64,000 nucleotides of DNA from Tamlana carrageenivorans (GCF_002893765.1 NZ_CP025938.1:186001-250000); one strand, 5' to 3'; shown: positions 1-9,562, numbered from the stretch's first letter. The notes: generated from the sequence alone by a model not told the origin. Program-made: numbers and translations.

Positions 1-179
1 ACTCTTGACGAACCTATAAAAATTATATCGTAGTGCTTGTCTTTTTGATCTAATAGAAATTTAACTCTATTTACTCTTTTTCCATTGTGATACATCCTAT
101 TATAAATTTCGTCTAGGACGAAAGCGAACAAAATACATGCTACAAATAGACTTATTATGACTTTAGCAAATCTTAGCAT
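1..179 (-). CDS. SGNH/GDSL-like envelope protein, N-terminal part only
   Basis: The reverse strand opens with ATG at 177-179 and stays open to the window edge, giving 59 residues. A hydrophobic N-terminal segment (about residues 8-26, a signal anchor) is followed by a basic stretch and then the sequence DIIFIGSSR. GSSR is the block that carries the nucleophile in SGNH-type proteins paired with MBOAT acyltransferases, and a similar block (VVVLGSSRGGG) occurs in the SGNH-like protein at 3983-4888. It starts 6 bp after the stop of the preceding glycosyltransferase-like gene, so it probably continues the same operon. The assignment rests on this short N-terminus only. Confidence 0.6.
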   Translation of the reverse strand, partial: MLRFAKVIISLFVACILFAFVLDEIYNRMYHNGKRVNRVKFLLDQKDKHYDIIFIGSSR

Positions 180-184
180 TAACT

Positions 185-1579
185 TTATTCTAAAATAGTG
201 TTTATAACTTCCCAAATGCATCTTGAAGCTCCATTAGGACGCTCTCCCGCCACTATATTAAACCATTGCTTTCCTTCCTCAACATTAGAAAGCTTCCCAT
301 CTAATATTTGTTTTAGCAACCCTTCCAGTTCCGTTTTATCTCTACAGAAAACAGCGGCACGATCACTTGGCATGCTTCTAAAGTGCACATATTTATAATT
401 CTGACCAATGTCTCGAATGCCTTTTTTTAATTGTGGTTGCTCGTAGTTATAATAAATACACGGTTTGTTATGCGCCACAAAATCGAATACTGTAGAAGAA
501 CATACATTGGTTACCAATTCACTATGCTCACAAACGTTATACAACATTTTAAAATCTTCAGGAGTTGGCAGGATTTGGTTCCATTGTTCGCCCACTTGTT
601 TCCATAAAGGGTCTAGAACGTTTATAATATCTTTATTAGCTTTAATTACGGCATCGTATCTTGTAGTAAAATCGACCGGACACTTTCTGTAAATAATCCC
701 CAAGTTGTATCCTTTATCATTTAAACGTCTTACCGCATACGCTAAATCTTCCAAATAATATTGATCTAAAGGTGATGTGGTTTCATCATCGCCAGAGTAA
801 CAAATGTATTTTTTGTTAGGATCTAAGCCGTACTTATCAAAAAATTCTGCTTTAGTTTGTTTTAAACGCGTATCAAAATGCGGTTCAAACTGTGGCGTTC
901 CGGTAACAAACACCTGCTTTTCTTTAACAAAAGGATAATATTTTAAAAGCTCTTCCTTCATTAAATTACTCCACACGCAGTAATAATCGGTTTCAACGAC
1001 TTGCATGGCTTTAGGCACGTTATCCCAAGAGTACACAAAAGCTACTGTTGGAATCCCTAAATCCTTGGCTGCCAATAAAGCACTTATAGATTGGGTAGCT
1101 CGTTGTGTGGTACAAAATACAACATCGGGTTTATGCTTTTCCAATTGCGCTTTGCAATAGCTGTATTTTGAGGTTGAGCGTTCTAACCTGTTTATTTTAT
1201 GTCGTAATTTAACGAGTCCTTTCTCCGAATTATAAAGACCAATTAACACTTGAGTATACAAACTTTTTAAACTGTTTTTAATACCTGAGTAATTAAAAGG
1301 GAATTTATAAGTGGGATAAACTTCATCGTTAAATTTATCACGAGAAATATTTAACTCTACTCTTTTTCGTGCTCTAGAATAAAAAGGTAGTAAAGGGTGT
1401 GCTATATGGTCTTCTATTTTTACTTCCTTGAATCCTAAATTGTCTTTTAAAGAAAAAACGGTGTTATTCCAATACGTTATATCAAACCCCATCTGTTCTC
1501 CAATTTTCTTAAAATCGGTAAAGGCAAAGTTTCTTAAACCAACACCATCGGGAAAAAATATAAAAACCTTTTTATTCAT
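185..1579 (-). CDS. GT-B-like surface glycan transferase
   Basis: 464 residues with no signal peptide, so cytoplasmic. The N-terminal third (KKVFIFFPDGVGLRNFAF) looks like a Rossmann half, and the C-terminal half carries ICYSGDDE and SSTVFDFVAHNKPCIYY. That second block resembles the nucleotide-binding half of CDP-glycerol glycerophosphotransferase or UDP-GlcNAc epimerase-like GT-B proteins. It lies 7 bp downstream of neuB, so it may transfer or modify the nonulosonic acid made by the two genes before it; that role is inferred from position alone. The family is not recognised with certainty. Confidence 0.6.
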   Translation of the reverse strand: MNKKVFIFFPDGVGLRNFAFTDFKKIGEQMGFDITYWNNTVFSLKDNLGFKEVKIEDHIAHPLLPFYSRARKRVELNISRDKFNDEVYPTYKFPFNYSGIKNSLKSLYTQVLIGLYNSEKGLVKLRHKINRLERSTSKYSYCKAQLEKHKPDVVFCTTQRATQSISALLAAKDLGIPTVAFVYSWDNVPKAMQVVETDYYCVWSNLMKEELLKYYPFVKEKQVFVTGTPQFEPHFDTRLKQTKAEFFDKYGLDPNKKYICYSGDDETTSPLDQYYLEDLAYAVRRLNDKGYNLGIIYRKCPVDFTTRYDAVIKANKDIINVLDPLWKQVGEQWNQILPTPEDFKMLYNVCEHSELVTNVCSSTVFDFVAHNKPCIYYNYEQPQLKKGIRDIGQNYKYVHFRSMPSDRAAVFCRDKTELEGLLKQILDGKLSNVEEGKQWFNIVAGERPNGASRCIWEVINTILE

Positions 1580-1586
1580 TAATTTT

Positions 1587-2462
1587 CTAGCCTTTTTGAT
1601 TTTTCAACTTGTCGCGTTGTACTTGTTCTATGGGCAGTATATCTTGTTTTTTAAAACTTAAGGCATTATGTACAGCCTTTAAATCCCTCGTTAATTTTCG
1701 TAATCCCATGGGTTCTAGTGAGGCTGCATGATCGGTGCCTTTCCAGGTTCTGTCTATGGTATAATGGCGTTCAACAATATTCGCTCCTAAGGTATAAGCA
1801 GCAACATCTACTGCGATACCTAAATGATGCCCCGAAAACCCAATATGTTTAACCTCATCTTTATATTTTTCAATTAGTAAATTGATATCCAACAGACAAA
1901 CATCTTCAAATGGTACGGGGTAGCCTGAGGTACAATTATAAAGTACTAAATCTTTATTTCTTTTGTGTTTTTTAAAAAGCGTGACTAAATTTTCTATCTC
2001 ATCTTTAGTCGTCATTCCTGTTGAAATATGCAGTTCACCCTTATAGTTTTCACACAACCATATCAACATGGCTTCATTGTTATTACAAGCCGACGGAATT
2101 TTAATAAATTCTGGATTTAAAGATGTAATTTCTTTAGCTGAAGTTACATCCCAAACCGATGTAGAATAGGTAATCCCAATTTCCTCACAATAGTTTTTTA
2201 ATTCTTGATGTTGTGCAACATCAAACTCTAAAAACTCACGATGCGCCCCATAAGTATCTCCATATGAATTTGCAGGATTTGGATGGGGTTGATTGTATTG
2301 GTCTTCCGTTAGTAGCTCTCTATTATTTCGTTTTTGAAACTTTACGGCATCGGCATCACAAAATATTTTTGCTACTTTAATAAGTTCTTTGGCAATAGTT
2401 ATATCGCCTTTATGATTACAGCCTATTTCTGCAATAATGTATGGTTTTTTATATGAGGTCAT
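1587..2462 (-). CDS. neuB: N-acetylneuraminate synthase-like protein (NeuB family), no SAF domain
   Basis: Condenses phosphoenolpyruvate with an N-acylated hexosamine to form a sialic-acid-like nonulosonic acid. The TIM-barrel blocks IAEIGCNHKGD, AVKFQKR and LHISTGMTT are typical of NeuB. I place the start at 2462 (protein MTSYKKPYII). A longer frame exists to 2495, but its first 11 residues are encoded by degenerate repeat DNA (TTAGTTGATGG-like) that also occurs in other gaps here. With this start the protein has 291 residues and ends just after the barrel, whereas family members of about 340-350 residues end in an antifreeze-like SAF domain. The next biosynthetic gene (CMP-sugar synthetase) is upstream in the same direction. 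Confidence 0.85.
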   Translation of the reverse strand: MTSYKKPYIIAEIGCNHKGDITIAKELIKVAKIFCDADAVKFQKRNNRELLTEDQYNQPHPNPANSYGDTYGAHREFLEFDVAQHQELKNYCEEIGITYSTSVWDVTSAKEITSLNPEFIKIPSACNNNEAMLIWLCENYKGELHISTGMTTKDEIENLVTLFKKHKRNKDLVLYNCTSGYPVPFEDVCLLDINLLIEKYKDEVKHIGFSGHHLGIAVDVAAYTLGANIVERHYTIDRTWKGTDHAASLEPMGLRKLTRDLKAVHNALSFKKQDILPIEQVQRDKLKNQKG

Positions 2463-2498
2463 TGTTTTGGTTATTAGTTGATGGTTTTTGGTCAATGG

Positions 2499-2717
2499 TC
2501 AATAGTTAATCAGCTTATTACTATTGGGATTCAGAACATGTTCTGGATGATGATTATTTAAATGCATAAATATTAAGTGTAAACTTTGCGCATTTAAGAC
2601 CAAACTATTTTCCCCCCACCTTTCTACCCACTTATTAAAATCAAAAGAACGTCTAATTGTTACAGTAAAAATGCCTTCGGTATTAAATTCAGGTTCAGTT
2701 AAGTCAGCTTTAATCAT
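2499..2717 (-). pseudogene. Remnant resembling the C-terminus of an AlbA_2/AAA_4 (RecG-like) protein
   Basis: A 72-codon frame starts KADLTEPEFNTEGIFTVTI, then RSFDFNKWVERW. From memory, this spacing resembles the C-terminal winged-helix entry of the divergent AAA_4/schlafen-like putative DNA-binding proteins, where a phrase like EPEF..GIFTVTF.RP is common. No N-terminal domain precedes it, and both sides are degenerate repeat DNA (2463-2515 and 2718-2760). The tail SLVLNAQSLHLIF looks random. I treat it as a decayed fragment left between neuA and neuB. It could equally be a short orphan ORF. Confidence 0.35.
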
Positions 2718-2764
2718 TATTTGTTAATGGTTTTTGGTCAGGAGTCGATGGTTAACATGTTTCT

Positions 2765-3919
2765 TTAAAATCTTTTATTATAATTCATGATAAACTGACA
2801 AGCTTCTCGAATAGCGCCAGCACCTGAAGGTTTGGAAAGCACCACATCGGCATGACTTTTAACAATATCGGTAGCATTATTAGGCGCTAAGGACCAACCC
2901 ACACTACAAATATTGGTTAAATCGTTTACATCATCGCCAACATAAGCCACATTATTCATGCTTATCCCGTGCTCTAACACCAATTTATGAAGCAGGGTAT
3001 ATTTATCTTTCACACCTAAAAACACGTGATCTATGTTTAATTTTTCCATGCGTTTTGCCACAAGCTGGGAATTTTCTGAAGTCATGATCATCACCTGAAT
3101 ATCAAACTGCCTTAAAATTTCAAGTCCCATACCGTCACGCATGTCGAAACTTTTGGTATGCTCGCCATCTTTGGTGTATGTAATGGTTCCATCGGTAAAA
3201 ACGCCATCGACATCTAAAACCACATGAGTGATTTTTGCTGATGTTTTAGATCGTTTCTGACGCTCGATGAGCAAACTCTCTACAGCAATCCAATCGGATT
3301 CACTATCAATTTCCAATAGAGAATCTTCAGGCATCCTTACAACCGCTGTATGTTCACCCAATCTATTTTTGTGCTTTTGCAACACCGCTTTTGTAGCTGT
3401 GTAAACCGCACCATTCTCTACTAAAAGTCCGTTAAAATCTTGTCTTCGTGGTCTGTTTAACGGATCGTAGTTTATTGGTGTGCCGTTTTCATTCCATAAA
3501 AAACGATGGGTATTAACCACGGTTAAAGCCGAATCGTAGTCCTTATTTAATGATTCTAAGCAGGCATTTATATCGGTTCGTGTTGTAAAAGGTGATGTGG
3601 CTTGAAGTAAACAAAAGATATCGAATTGATAGTTGATAGACTCACAAAACTCCAGCATAGCGTACTCGGTCGACGCCGTATCGGTAGCACTTTCGTCACT
3701 TCTTAAAACCGCTTTTACTTTGGATGTCCAGTGGTATTCTTTTTTAATAAAGTTGATCACCCATTCGTCATCTGTAAACACATAAACTTCGTCTAAATTG
3801 GAAAAAATAGCTTCCCCCAATACCCAGGTAAACAATGGTCGTCCCACCATTTTACGTTTATTTTTATTTGGTATGCCTTTGGAATTTTTTCTAAGCGGAA
3901 TGAATCCAATTTTTTTCAT
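2765..3919 (-). CDS. neuA: Bifunctional CMP-nonulosonate cytidylyltransferase / KdsC-like HAD phosphatase
   Basis: 384 residues in two domains. Residues 1-220 form the cytidylyltransferase, with the CTP-binding start IPLRKNSKGIPNKNKRKM and LLQATSPF near 104-111. Residues 229-384 form a KdsC-type HAD phosphatase: nucleophile block LDVDGVFTDG at 235-244, DMRDGMGL at 259-266, Thr/Ser at 280-281 and GDDVND at 328-333. The first domain activates the sugar as CMP-nonulosonate. The second should remove the 9-phosphate left if NeuB uses a phosphorylated substrate. The fusion therefore points to a 9-phosphate route. It lies upstream of neuB, separated by repeat DNA and a gene remnant. Confidence 0.9.
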   Translation of the reverse strand: MKKIGFIPLRKNSKGIPNKNKRKMVGRPLFTWVLGEAIFSNLDEVYVFTDDEWVINFIKKEYHWTSKVKAVLRSDESATDTASTEYAMLEFCESINYQFDIFCLLQATSPFTTRTDINACLESLNKDYDSALTVVNTHRFLWNENGTPINYDPLNRPRRQDFNGLLVENGAVYTATKAVLQKHKNRLGEHTAVVRMPEDSLLEIDSESDWIAVESLLIERQKRSKTSAKITHVVLDVDGVFTDGTITYTKDGEHTKSFDMRDGMGLEILRQFDIQVMIMTSENSQLVAKRMEKLNIDHVFLGVKDKYTLLHKLVLEHGISMNNVAYVGDDVNDLTNICSVGWSLAPNNATDIVKSHADVVLSKPSGAGAIREACQFIMNYNKRF

Positions 3920-3982
3920 GAAGTTATTTAATTTTAAACGACTAAAATACGGTTTTTCATATAAAAGAAGTGGCTTTGCGTT

Positions 3983-4888
3983 TTACTTATTATTATTTAT
4001 AAATGCACTTATTTCAGAAGTAAAAACCTCAGCACCTTCTTTTAGTAAATGGGATTCATCATAGAAATATGACTTGTTTTCATAAATAGGATTTAATGAA
4101 TCATAAACGACTACCTTATTACCTTCAAGCATTAGAGTCTCAAATCGGTTCTTAAATTGATAATTAAAAACATGAAAATTGGGTGAAAAAACAAAAATCA
4201 ATTGAATGTTATTTTCTTTACACAAAATCTGAATATTTTTAAAAGCATTTACATATTTAGGGGATTCGTCTTTAGTGGAATAATCTGAAGATTTATTTGA
4301 AAAAATCAAATCCTTTGTCTTCTTTCTTTTTATTACAGGTCTCGATCCACGAGATTCCATAGGGTTTAAACTTGGTGCATTGATAATTTCTATTTTAAAA
4401 TTAGAAGTATTAATCCTATCCAAATAGAAGAATTTTGATAGAATACTCCTATCTTTTTGACTTATAAGTTCATTATTTATATAATTATATTTAGAAAGGG
4501 GATATAAACGATCCAATCTAAAATTTAAACTAGGCACAATAGTAAATTCGTGAGGATTATCAATTGCCAAAACAACTTTTTTTGGAACCTTATTAAATGT
4601 TAGTAAAGTTCTTAATATAAACTCTTGAAATGTAATATTTGCACCTTGGTAGGATAGATTATAGGAAGTAAAGCCTGTTTCTTTTTCAATTTGTTCTGCT
4701 AAAATATTTCCTCCTCCACGAGAAGATCCCAAAACGACTACCTCCTTATTCATTTTTCCATTAATTATAAGCTCCAAGCGCTTATCATATTCCCGTTTAG
4801 GAGCTTTTTCCAGAAAACAATAAGTCCCTTTTTCCAAAATAAAAAAGAGTATCAAAAACAATAAACCATTTTTTAAAAATTGCTTCAT
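3983..4888 (-). CDS. SGNH-like O-acetylation partner protein
   Basis: I start it at 4888 (MKQFLKNGLL). That gives 301 residues beginning one base after the MBOAT stop, while a longer frame to 4921 overlaps the MBOAT gene by 32 bp. A single N-terminal membrane segment (about 5-22) precedes a periplasmic domain with VVVLGSSRGGG, the nucleophile-type block, and near the C-terminus YDESHLLKEGAE, which fits the Asp-x-x-His of SGNH folds. In alginate- and wall-type O-acetylation an SGNH/AlgJ-like protein takes the acetyl group from the MBOAT. Adjacent gene order supports that role. The sugar acceptor is unknown. Confidence 0.72.
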   Translation of the reverse strand: MKQFLKNGLLFLILFFILEKGTYCFLEKAPKREYDKRLELIINGKMNKEVVVLGSSRGGGNILAEQIEKETGFTSYNLSYQGANITFQEFILRTLLTFNKVPKKVVLAIDNPHEFTIVPSLNFRLDRLYPLSKYNYINNELISQKDRSILSKFFYLDRINTSNFKIEIINAPSLNPMESRGSRPVIKRKKTKDLIFSNKSSDYSTKDESPKYVNAFKNIQILCKENNIQLIFVFSPNFHVFNYQFKNRFETLMLEGNKVVVYDSLNPIYENKSYFYDESHLLKEGAEVFTSEISAFINNNK

Positions 4889-4889
4889 T

Positions 4890-6326
4890 TTAAAACTGAA
4901 AATAAATAAATTCTTGTTCACCTCCTTCTAGAATAAAAACACAAGCTATTAAAAGCATATAAAACATCCATCGTAGCCATCTATTCCTATTTAAAAACAA
5001 ACTTTCAATGGCGTATTTTTTAGATCTCCCAAACCATTCGATTAAAACAAACACCATTAAAAATAGTAACAGATAAGTTGGTCTAACCGTAGGCAATTTG
5101 AATAAGGTTATTGAAAAAATATCAATAATATAATTTATCGCATGGGATAAGGATTCTGCTCTAAAAAAAATCCAAGCAAAAACCGTTAAACAAAAAGTCG
5201 CACCTATGGAAACGAATTCTTTTAACGCTGGAAAATTCCTACCTAGTGCCACTTGATCTAAATTAACCCTATTCCTATTTGTAAGTAATAACGGCAGAAA
5301 ATAAAGTGCATTTAAAAAACCCCAAATAATAAAAGTCCAATTAGCTCCATGCCATAATCCACTCACTAAAAAAATAATAAAAGTGTTCCTTATCTTCATC
5401 CAAGTACCTCCATGGCTGCCACCCAAAGGAATATATAAATAGTCTCGAAACCAAGTAGACAAGCTTATATGCCACCGTCTCCAAAACTCAGCTATATCTC
5501 TAGAGAAATAAGGAAAGGCAAAATTTTGTTTTAAATTAAAACCAAATAGCCTTGAAGTTCCAATGGCTATATCTGAATATCCTGAAAAATCTCCATAAAT
5601 CTGAAATGTAAAAAAGAGCGCACCCATCAATAATGTACTTCCTGAATAATCATCAGAGTGGTTAAAAATCTCATTGGCGTATTCAGCACACTGATCAGCA
5701 ATAACAATCTTCTTAAAAAGTCCCCATAATATTTGCCGACAACCATCTACAGCCTTTGAATAATGAAATTTACGCATACGGTAAAACTGTGGCAATAAAT
5801 TGGAAGCTCGCTCTATAGGTCCGGCCACTAATTGAGGAAAAAAACTAACAAAAGCTAAAAAAGCAACAAGATTGGATGTTGGCTTCAGTTTTCTTTTATA
5901 AACATCAATAGTATAACTTAGTGTTTGAAAAGTATAAAAACTAATGCCAACTGGAAGAATAACATCTAAGGTATTGGGCTGTATTTTAGACCCAAACAAT
6001 GAAAAAACTTCGGTAAAACTATCTACAAAAAAATTATAATATTTAAAAAAAACTAATACACCTAAGTTTACCCCTATGCTAACCCATAACAAAACCTTAC
6101 GTTTAATTAAACCATGTTCCTTTTCAAGCATGAGTCCAATAGTGTAATCTACTAAAGAGCTACAAAGTATTAAGAATAAAAAACGCCAATCCCACCAACC
6201 ATAAAACACATAACTAGCAATAACTAACAAAGCATTTTGCCTCTTCAAATTTTTATTTACAACAAACCAATATAGCACAAATACGATTGGTAAAAAGACA
6301 GCAAAATCTAATGAATTAAAAAGCAT
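4890..6326 (-). CDS. MBOAT family O-acyltransferase (AlgI-like)
   Basis: 478 residues with about ten hydrophobic segments. It is an inner-membrane acyltransferase that passes acetyl groups across the membrane to exported polysaccharide. Family marks are FWRRWHISLSTWFRDYLYIP (about 281-300) and the active-site block LWHGANW with His326. The length matches AlgI/DltB-type MBOATs. It is followed within one base by the SGNH-like gene and preceded directly by a GT2 gene ending at 6327, so the three are almost certainly co-transcribed. In this locus it most likely O-acetylates the surface glycan. Confidence 0.92.
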   Translation of the reverse strand: MLFNSLDFAVFLPIVFVLYWFVVNKNLKRQNALLVIASYVFYGWWDWRFLFLILCSSLVDYTIGLMLEKEHGLIKRKVLLWVSIGVNLGVLVFFKYYNFFVDSFTEVFSLFGSKIQPNTLDVILPVGISFYTFQTLSYTIDVYKRKLKPTSNLVAFLAFVSFFPQLVAGPIERASNLLPQFYRMRKFHYSKAVDGCRQILWGLFKKIVIADQCAEYANEIFNHSDDYSGSTLLMGALFFTFQIYGDFSGYSDIAIGTSRLFGFNLKQNFAFPYFSRDIAEFWRRWHISLSTWFRDYLYIPLGGSHGGTWMKIRNTFIIFLVSGLWHGANWTFIIWGFLNALYFLPLLLTNRNRVNLDQVALGRNFPALKEFVSIGATFCLTVFAWIFFRAESLSHAINYIIDIFSITLFKLPTVRPTYLLLFLMVFVLIEWFGRSKKYAIESLFLNRNRWLRWMFYMLLIACVFILEGGEQEFIYFQF

Positions 6327-7211
6327 TTATCCGGAATAGTTTAAAAGTTTTAATTTTGATTTCAAGGTAAGTGTCTTTGTTTTTACAGGTTTTCTGTATT
6401 TTAATATTTGAGGTAAACTAAAAAGCGTTTTAAAACATACAGAAACAAAAGACTTAAAATAACGAATATCGGTGATCGCATATTTTTTAAAATTATGAAA
6501 AAGCAATTTTGCAATTTTATAAATGGGATTTGGAAAATAAACCAAATAATACCTCAAACTATTTTTCAATTGATGTTCAAATCTAAAATAATTCCGCCCT
6601 TGCAATTTCCGTTTTTCAACATCAATACGGTGGTTAACTTTAATATTTGGTTGATATAAAATTTGACACCCCAAATTCAGAACTTCTAATGCCAATGCTG
6701 GTTCTTCACCATAAATATCTATCCAAACAGGAAATCCATTAGTGGCATCATAAACTTTCTTTTTTATAGCAAAACCACAGCCAACAAAATCATTCGTAAA
6801 ATAAGATTCTACTTGCTTTGCCTTTAACAACGCTTCTGCATCAGATTTAAAAATCCCTCGAACTTCCTGAAAAGCAATAATTCCTAAATTTCTATTTGAC
6901 TCAAATTCTGTTTTTATCGAATCAATAAAACGATCCCCTATAGGGTGTGCATCATCATCTAAACCAATAAAAACAGCCCCTTTAGCCCTTTTATACAATA
7001 CAGCCCTTGCTGGTGAAGCGCTTAAACTATGCTTTGAAATGGTCCAATTTACCCAATTATATTTTTTTAATAGCAACTCCGTATCTGAGCATCCATCAAT
7101 AAAAACCAAAACTTCATGTCGCGATATGTCTATTATCTTGTACAATCTATCAAGGGTTTTACTTAACTCGGCAGGTCTGTTTTTGGTAACAATTAAAAAT
7201 GACAACTCCAT
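6327..7211 (-). CDS. Glycosyltransferase family 2
   Basis: 294 residues, GT-A fold. The N-terminus LSFLIVTKNRPAELSKTL is the GT2 nucleotide-binding start, and the metal site is LDDDAHPIG (around 97-105). DIYGEEPALALEVLNLG is the acceptor-side ED-type block. A hydrophobic or basic C-terminal region (about 215-260) may bring it to the membrane. The stop is directly against the MBOAT start, so the genes are coupled. Sugar specificity cannot be read from the sequence. Confidence 0.85.
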   Translation of the reverse strand: MELSFLIVTKNRPAELSKTLDRLYKIIDISRHEVLVFIDGCSDTELLLKKYNWVNWTISKHSLSASPARAVLYKRAKGAVFIGLDDDAHPIGDRFIDSIKTEFESNRNLGIIAFQEVRGIFKSDAEALLKAKQVESYFTNDFVGCGFAIKKKVYDATNGFPVWIDIYGEEPALALEVLNLGCQILYQPNIKVNHRIDVEKRKLQGRNYFRFEHQLKNSLRYYLVYFPNPIYKIAKLLFHNFKKYAITDIRYFKSFVSVCFKTLFSLPQILKYRKPVKTKTLTLKSKLKLLNYSG

Positions 7212-7214
7212 AAC

Positions 7215-8357
7215 TTAAGCTAAAATAGATTGATACAATTCTACAATTTGTGGTTTCAATACACTGCGATTATAGTATGCCTTCATATATTTCACATTGT
7301 ATTCCTGAGCGTTCTGTCGAAGCTTCACATCATTTAAAGCTATTTCAATCAGTAAACTAAGTGCCTGTGCATTCAAAGGGTCTGAAATTAGAAAACCATT
7401 TTTCCCATGAGTAATAACCTCTTCAGTAACTCGACCTGGATTAGACTGAATAGGAAAACTTCCCATAGCCATAGCCTCTAATAAGGCATTAGGCATACCG
7501 TCGGAAATACTACTAGCAATATGTAAAACACTTTCCCCCATGATATTTAATAGCACTTGATTATCCACAAACGAAAATCGGGAATATATTTTTATTTTTA
7601 ATTTGTGAAAATATGGGGTTTTGGCAATAAAGTCTTCTACTATTTTATCAGCACTATAAATGGTTAAGGTATAATCCTTAAAATAAGATTGCGGCAATAA
7701 CGCCATAGCTTTTAGAACTACAATAGCTTGGCCTACACCATTGTTATAACCTTTTACCATAATTATCTTACGCTGGTCCAGAGGTTTAATGGCTTGCGGT
7801 TGGATAGAAAGTCCGCCATTTCCAGGGTATACACCTAAAAACTCCCCTTTAAAACCATTATTTTTTGCAATGGAGACATCACGATTACAGTCGGTAATTA
7901 AATAATTAACACGCTCTAAAAAAGATGACACCTCTAAATTAGTCATTCCTAAATAACAATAATGATACATATCACTTCCCCATGACGAGTAAATTAAAGG
8001 CACCTTATAACGCTGCAAAACAGATAATATAGGTAAGCCCGATAATTGCATTTCAAAACAATGTATTACGTCTGGTTTAAAGGATTTTAAAGTAGCCTCA
8101 AAAGACTTAGATACAGATTCTTCATTAAATCGTTGCAAAAAACGGTATAAATTTGGGTAGTTTTTTTTTATTCGTGTTCGAAAAGGATAATCCCAACGTA
8201 ATTTCCATCCCTTAATCTGTTTAACCCAAGATATTTTATTTGAAGGCGGTCCACCATCTGTAATGTCAAACCAACATACTTCGAAACCGGAGTCTTTCAA
8301 TTGGTTTACCCACTGAAAAAAATGATGGTTTGGAATGGCTACCATTAGGATTTTCAT
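7215..8357 (-). CDS. Glycosyltransferase family 4 (GT-B)
   Basis: 380 residues. The N-terminal half has the acceptor domain (MKILMVAIPNHHFFQWVNQL). The C-terminal half has SSISDGMPNALLEAMAMG followed by SNPGRVTEEVITHGKNGFL, the E-x7-E region of GT4 enzymes that binds the nucleotide sugar. YSSWGSDMYHY is the usual GT4 aromatic block after the first half. Its ATG overlaps the stop of the upstream GT4 gene by 4 bp (8354-8357), the classic coupled arrangement. Donor and acceptor are unknown. Confidence 0.87.
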   Translation of the reverse strand: MKILMVAIPNHHFFQWVNQLKDSGFEVCWFDITDGGPPSNKISWVKQIKGWKLRWDYPFRTRIKKNYPNLYRFLQRFNEESVSKSFEATLKSFKPDVIHCFEMQLSGLPILSVLQRYKVPLIYSSWGSDMYHYCYLGMTNLEVSSFLERVNYLITDCNRDVSIAKNNGFKGEFLGVYPGNGGLSIQPQAIKPLDQRKIIMVKGYNNGVGQAIVVLKAMALLPQSYFKDYTLTIYSADKIVEDFIAKTPYFHKLKIKIYSRFSFVDNQVLLNIMGESVLHIASSISDGMPNALLEAMAMGSFPIQSNPGRVTEEVITHGKNGFLISDPLNAQALSLLIEIALNDVKLRQNAQEYNVKYMKAYYNRSVLKPQIVELYQSILA

Positions 8358-9562
8358 AAGTTACTCACAAACAAATCTTGATAGGATTTATTAAATTTTT
8401 CAATTTTAAAATTATTAATCGAATAATAAAATGCATTATTTAACAATTCAGAAGTAATATCTTTATTTTCTATTAAATAAATTAATTTTTCTATAAATGC
8501 TTCTATAATATCTTCATCATACTCTTTATTAATTAAAACACCGTTTTTCATATCCTCAATATGCTCATGTATACCTCCCACATTTGTACAAATAGGTATA
8601 ACACCATAAGGCATAGATTCCATGATAACCATAGGAAACCCTTCATAAACTGATGTTATCATAATAAAATTTAGTTTTTTATATAACATTCTTAAATTTT
8701 CTTGATCTTTTATTTCTCCTAAAAAAACAACTCCAGCATCATTAATTTGATTAAGATTAGACTTCATCCCTGTTCCCGCCATAAAAAATGAAACATTTGG
8801 AAATCGTTTTTTTATTTTTATTGCTACTTTTAAAAATATTTGTGGTCGTTTTTCTTCAGACCATCTTCCTAAAAAACCAATATTTATTTGGTCAAAACAC
8901 TTTGATTTCAGCACATCAAAATCATTTGACATAATCTCAACTCCATTTTCTATTAATAGGATTCTATCAGCAAATTGTGTATCTATTTTCTCTGTTTTGT
9001 AAGAAGAAATTATGTCCTTTTTAGATTTCTCATTAATAACAATTCTCGAATCTAAAAATTTAGCACTATTTACAAGCATAATTTTACGATCATCCCTAGG
9101 TGCTAATGCATGAATTAAGTCTACACGTTTTTTAGAACTGTTTATTCCTGGAAGAATCTCATAAAAATAATTAGTATTACACCCAAAAACACCTTTTACT
9201 GTGACACTTTTATTTATTGCAGCCACAATACTATTCTTTAATAAATTATTTATAAAATTATTTTTCTTGTTTCTTATATCATTCAATTCTATAATACTGG
9301 CATGTTGTTTAAATTCATTATAAAAATTATTGGTTGCAGACAAATGAGTAAAAATAACACAACATTTATGTGCTTTTAATGCCTGAATAATATTTAAATG
9401 CACACGCTCTGCACCTCCAGTATGATAATAAGGAAAGAAAAAAACAATATCTGATTGTTTTATTTTTATATTTTCAAAAAAAATAAATCTTAAAAAATAA
9501 ACATATGCAATACTTTTTTTAATCAATAGCTTCACAAAATTATTTATACCTTTCTTATTCAT
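8354..9562 (-). CDS. Glycosyltransferase family 4 (GT-B)
   Basis: 402 residues. The GGAERVHLNIIQAL block in the N-terminal half and SVYEGFPMVIMESMPYG with CTNVGGIHEHIEDMKNGVLI in the C-terminal half are diagnostic of GT4. IGFLGRWSEEKRPQIFL marks the start of the donor-binding domain. It is notably more AT-rich and Lys/Asn/Ile-rich than the hut or cob genes of the window, as is common for horizontally shuffled glycan genes. It sits between two other GT4 genes and probably adds one residue of the repeat unit. Confidence 0.86.
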   Translation of the reverse strand: MNKKGINNFVKLLIKKSIAYVYFLRFIFFENIKIKQSDIVFFFPYYHTGGAERVHLNIIQALKAHKCCVIFTHLSATNNFYNEFKQHASIIELNDIRNKKNNFINNLLKNSIVAAINKSVTVKGVFGCNTNYFYEILPGINSSKKRVDLIHALAPRDDRKIMLVNSAKFLDSRIVINEKSKKDIISSYKTEKIDTQFADRILLIENGVEIMSNDFDVLKSKCFDQINIGFLGRWSEEKRPQIFLKVAIKIKKRFPNVSFFMAGTGMKSNLNQINDAGVVFLGEIKDQENLRMLYKKLNFIMITSVYEGFPMVIMESMPYGVIPICTNVGGIHEHIEDMKNGVLINKEYDEDIIEAFIEKLIYLIENKDITSELLNNAFYYSINNFKIEKFNKSYQDLFVSNL

